Of a DNA stretch of 28,162 nt, positions 26,015 to 28,162 are shown piece by piece. Source of the DNA: Muribaculaceae bacterium (lineage in GTDB: Bacteria; Bacteroidota; Bacteroidia; Bacteroidales; Muribaculaceae); contig VSPN01000037.1 in NCBI GenBank assembly GCA_009775355.1, positions 1 to 28,162 of the forward strand, in the 5' to 3' direction. The translations under genes and the position numbers were made by a program. Every line of letters begins with the position of its first letter. Position 1 is the stretch's first letter. The notes beneath the pieces are model-generated. The model ran no database searches, was not told where the DNA came from, and worked only from the letters and a program-made list of their open reading frames with translations.

Positions 26015-27480
26015 CGTTCTACAATTTTATTACAATTATCTTCTGTCAGATCTTGTTGCATCAACTCACGACCCATTTCTTCTATCACTTCTTTTGAAGG
26101 AATTGGGATCTGGTTTATCTCAGTGGAGTTTACTTGGGTGGAACCATTAAGTATTCTATAATAGGCATCATATAAAGACGAGTTCAGAAGAACATACAAT
26201 CCATATGTAACACATGGAGAGTCACACTTAACAAAGTTGACCTTATTTTGGGTGCTGATGTATTTATATTGACTATACCTTTGCTTCAGGTAGATTCCGC
26301 ATTGAAGCCTTCGCTTCTCCTCTTTCGAGGTAAACCGCTTAACCAGTAGCAAATCACTATTTTCTTGTAGATAAGCCGCATGATTTGTCTTAATAACCTC
26401 TCCCCCCCTTCCAAGAGGCCAAACGACGCGTCCATCTTTGATATGTTGGGAGTAAAGGAGAGGGAAAGCCCCTTCTTCCATATTGTCTCGCAGGATATCT
26501 CTTGTCCTGAAGTCCACGATAAGACCCGTCTGCATTTTTAATTGAATGTCCGGAAGCGTTTTCGGAAGATTGTTAATTCGCTCCACGACATTCGCGCCTT
26601 TCTCGTCTGTTATCAGATAAACATAATGATTCTTAGGGACTACTGTTTGATAAGGAACCTTAAAACTGCGGACATCCCTAAATTCAGAATCAGACGAGGT
26701 GGTGATATTGATCATATCCGGTTCATCAGTCTTCTTCTTGATTTTGACAATAACGGTTTCCTGAAGTACAGATTCTCCCCCAAACACTTTATCTCGGCTT
26801 TCAAATAAATGAATATCCGTTATGACAGCATTTGCAAAAAGGTATTCCCTGAATCTCTTGAAATACGCTCCAGATGTCCATGACCGAGGAATTATATAGA
26901 CAAGATCTTGACCTGTCTTAAGATTATAGATACCCATGGCCCAGAACAGGAAATATAAATTTGGAGCACCATGACAAACATCCGACATCAATTTGGCTTC
27001 AACCGCGTTCTTAGAGATTTTCAGATACGGAGGATTACCAATTATATAATCATATTGGTTACTGTCGGTATCAAGCAGAGAGTTGACTCCAAAATATTGG
27101 CTTGCGATATAGTTGTCTTCTATGATCTTAAAAGATATACCATAAGTTTCATGAACCAATAAGAGGTTTTTTTTCAGAATAGGCAAAACCGTTGGATCTG
27201 TCTCATAACAGGTCAAATGAACCTTTCCAGCATAACCAAGTTCAAAAATACGGTCAATAAGAGCTATACATAGGATACCCGTTCCCGCACCCGCATCAAG
27301 CAGTTGCATTTCCGGCTTATGCACGTCTATATCAAACATACCTGCCATAAACCTAGCGACTGAAAGTGAGGTAAAGAACTGTCCGAACTTTTTCCTTTTC
27401 GATTTGGACACCGAGGCAACGAAGTTTTCTGTATTAAAGACAACTTCCTCTATAACATTATGTTTAATATTTTTAGTCAT
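26002..27480 (-). CDS. N6-adenine DNA methyltransferase of the BsuBI/PstI-type system
   Basis: This 492-residue enzyme is a gamma-class N6-adenine methyltransferase. Motif X is KKFGQFFT (30-37), motif I is DAGAGTG (62-68) for S-adenosylmethionine, and motif IV is NPPY (149-152). A C-terminal target-recognition region follows. The length is close to M.PstI-type enzymes. It should methylate CTGCAG and protect the host from the endonuclease encoded directly downstream. The upstream sequence has a complete promoter and a GGAGG ribosome-binding site four bases before the ATG, which is rare for Bacteroidetes genes and differs from all other genes in this window. The gene is A+T-rich like its partner. 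Confidence 0.92.
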   Translation of the reverse strand: MTKNIKHNVIEEVVFNTENFVASVSKSKRKKFGQFFTSLSVARFMAGMFDIDVHKPEMQLLDAGAGTGILCIALIDRIFELGYAGKVHLTCYETDPTVLPILKKNLLLVHETYGISFKIIEDNYIASQYFGVNSLLDTDSNQYDYIIGNPPYLKISKNAVEAKLMSDVCHGAPNLYFLFWAMGIYNLKTGQDLVYIIPRSWTSGAYFKRFREYLFANAVITDIHLFESRDKVFGGESVLQETVIVKIKKKTDEPDMINITTSSDSEFRDVRSFKVPYQTVVPKNHYVYLITDEKGANVVERINNLPKTLPDIQLKMQTGLIVDFRTRDILRDNMEEGAFPLLYSQHIKDGRVVWPLGRGGEVIKTNHAAYLQENSDLLLVKRFTSKEEKRRLQCGIYLKQRYSQYKYISTQNKVNFVKCDSPCVTYGLYVLLNSSLYDAYYRILNGSTQVNSTEINQIPIPSKEVIEEMGRELMQQDLTEDNCNKIVERWIR

Positions 27481-27484
27481 TTTT

Positions 27485-27489
27485 CCTCC
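27485..27489 (-). promoter_or_regulatory. Strong Shine-Dalgarno sequence of the methyltransferase gene
   Basis: On the minus strand GGAGG is followed by AAAA and the ATG at 27480. Bacteroidetes rarely use such sites. Its presence may reflect origin in another lineage or a need for high early methylase expression. Confidence 0.6.
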
Positions 27490-27553
27490 ATAGCGATTTA
27501 TGGTTTAGAATCCTTTATATGATCATCCATATCTAAATTCTTCAATTTGAACA

Positions 27554-27584
27554 CAAATATAATGATTTTACCAAAGTATTCAAA
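27554..27584 (-). promoter_or_regulatory. Promoter of the restriction-modification operon
   Basis: On the minus strand TTTG (27584-27581), a 19-base spacer and TATATTTG (27561-27554) match both Bacteroidetes promoter boxes and the preferred spacing exactly. It predicts a leader of about 70 nt before the methyltransferase ATG. It indicates that the genes can be expressed in this host. Confidence 0.75.
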
Positions 27585-27612
27585 ATAGCTTCCGGGCATA
27601 ATATGATCAACT

Positions 27613-27695
27613 GCATCATAATTTGACCTTTGATCCCATTCCGCAAAAAAAATGTTAATGCAGTGGTCAAAGATGGCCGGAAGCTGCGATGATGC
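27613..27695. repeat. Nested inverted repeats upstream of the R-M promoter
   Basis: GCATCAT (27613-27619) is the reverse complement of ATGATGC (27689-27695). Inside them, TTTGACC (27622-27628) is the reverse complement of GGTCAAA (27665-27671). The two arm pairs are properly nested but only seven bases each and not evenly spaced. They may form a branched hairpin or mark an old insertion. Confidence 0.3.
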
Positions 27696-27733
27696 GCCAT
27701 AATTAGCCGATTGGGGGCAATTTTATATTTTTG

Positions 27734-27862
27734 TTAACTAAATTTATTCAAGTTACCTCTGTTCCCTTCATTGACATTTTTATGGGATGGGATCTTAAGT
27801 AGCATTGCTTTCAGATAGTCACTAAGGAAGCTCGCTTTGAAACGTCTTTTCTTAAACCTCTT
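27734..27862 (-). pseudogene. Remnant of an unidentified gene, homologous to the gene tail at 1-63
   Basis: A 42-codon open stretch between in-frame TAA codons has no start codon at its head. Its core, RFKASFLSDYLKAMLLK, matches the tail encoded at 1-51 in 12 of 17 residues, with about 75 percent base identity over 51 bases. The remnant reads past the point where the other copy stops and ends at 27734. It looks like the degraded 3' end of a gene whose body has been lost, perhaps during insertion of the R-M operon. I do not recognise the parent family. Confidence 0.5.
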
Positions 27863-27914
27863 TTATCCAATAGTCCGTTTAAAAAAATTTAGTCAAAAAA
27901 ATCGGCCCACAGAG

Positions 27915-27945
27915 ATTGACATTTCACAATTATTTTGTAATTTTG
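27915..27945 (+). promoter_or_regulatory. Promoter of the XRE-type regulator
   Basis: ATTG (27915-27918), a 19-base spacer and TAATTTTG (27938-27945) form a good Bacteroidetes promoter. The predicted start near 27949 lies about 22 bases before the ATG at 27971. Confidence 0.6.
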
Positions 27946-27970
27946 TCGCACAAACAACAATGCGCTAAAT

Positions 27971-28093
27971 ATGGAGCCAAAAGAACTATTCGCAAAAAGA
28001 CTAAAACAAGCACGGCAAAAAGCCGGCTTGTCCATGGATGGCCTTTCTGCAAAAACCGGGAAAGAGGTATCCAAACAGACAATATCTCACTAG
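27971..28093 (+). pseudogene. XRE-family helix-turn-helix regulator, truncated after 40 codons
   Basis: The reading frame from the ATG at 27971 encodes MEPKELFAKRLKQARQKAGL and continues through LSAKTGKEVSKQTISH, then meets TAG at 28091. This is the first two-thirds of an XRE (Cro/C1-type) helix-turn-helix: RLKQARQKAGLSMDGLS is the first pair of helices and SKQTISH the recognition helix. Full-length relatives normally continue YE.G. The coding match stops just where a sequence resembling an insertion-sequence end begins, so the gene appears interrupted. It has its own promoter. Proteins of this kind can control R-M genes or be toxin-linked or phage-related regulators, and which applies here is not known. 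Confidence 0.6.
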
Positions 28094-28162
28094 TGTCTCT
28101 TAAAAAGTGTTAATCAAATTCGAGGTCAAGAGTTGGATGGCAATTTGCTATTTGTGCTGGCT
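28092..28162. mobile_element. Probable end of an insertion sequence (runs off the window)
   Basis: The XRE reading frame breaks off at about 28091, and a sequence starting GTGTCTCTTAAAAAGTG takes over. This looks like a terminal inverted repeat. A minus-strand reading frame whose stop lies just inside this end (28110-28112) is arranged like a transposase gene ending close to the IS boundary. The other end and any target duplication lie outside the window, so the family cannot be assigned. Confidence 0.5.
28110..28160 (-). CDS. Possible transposase C-terminus (partial)
   Basis: On the minus strand the frame reads PAQIANCHPTLDLEFD and then TAA at 28112-28110. It is open to the window edge. Its stop lies about 18 bases inside the presumed insertion-sequence end, as expected for a transposase. 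Only 16 residues are visible, so the call rests on position rather than on a recognised domain. Confidence 0.35.
   Translation of the reverse strand, partial: PAQIANCHPTLDLEFD

Larger units (their letters stand above)
27490..27970. other. Gene-poor AT-rich region between the R-M operon and a truncated regulator
   Basis: This stretch of about 480 bases has no intact gene. It holds the R-M promoter (27554-27584), nested inverted repeats at 27613-27695, a 42-codon coding remnant on the minus strand (27734-27862), and the XRE gene promoter (27915-27945). Confidence 0.7.

Noticed and set aside
27916..28113. Plus-strand frame of 65 codons over the XRE start region
   Set aside because: It is in a different frame from the helix-turn-helix gene at 27971, starts upstream of the predicted promoter -7 element, and has no recognisable features.

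Overview
The window looks like a chromosomal segment of a Bacteroidales bacterium, plausibly of the Muribaculaceae or a close gut lineage. The support is the promoter type (repeated TAnnTTTG -7 elements, A-rich leaders mostly without Shine-Dalgarno sequences), the gene families (DUF4270 lipoprotein, FISUMP-like and choice-of-anchor J secreted proteins with type IX-like C-terminal tails, a Bacteroidetes-type ABC-F protein) and gene order (a GT5-like gene plus DUF4270 divergent from panC-panD). The family-level name is an inference.

Positions 1-63 are the tail of an unidentified gene. Then come rplY (bL25) with a strong terminator, pth, and a convergent AddB-like nuclease (1607-4669, minus). 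Divergent from the nuclease is an apparent operon of holB (DNA polymerase III delta prime), a sugar-phosphate nucleotidyltransferase and galE, which ends in a 14-bp hairpin. Next are a lone secreted protein on the minus strand (7999-9333), a 416-bp AT-rich intergenic region with inverted repeats, and a three-gene secreted-protein operon (9750-13162). A minus-strand operon (16550 to 13223) carries a shortened GT5-like protein, a DUF4270 lipoprotein and a CapA-family protein. Divergent from it is a housekeeping run: panC, panD, ffh, an ABC-F protein with a TTG start, and a small Dabb-domain protein. The Uup-like ABC-F protein and an RluA-family pseudouridine synthase lie on the minus strand to about 25003.

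From about 25080 the base composition turns visibly AT-rich. This is an accessory region: a type II restriction-modification pair of the BsuBI/PstI family (predicted target CTGCAG) with its own promoter, a 490-bp gene-poor stretch holding a coding remnant, and an XRE-type regulator cut off after 40 codons by what looks like the end of an insertion sequence running off the window. The coding remnant at 27734-27862 matches, in opposite orientation, the gene tail at the very start of the window.

I found no convincing wholly new multi-gene system. The best leads are the asymmetric ATP sites of the ABC-F protein, the degenerate GT5/DUF4270/CapA operon, the homologous gene tails at the two window edges, and the R-M/XRE/IS island.
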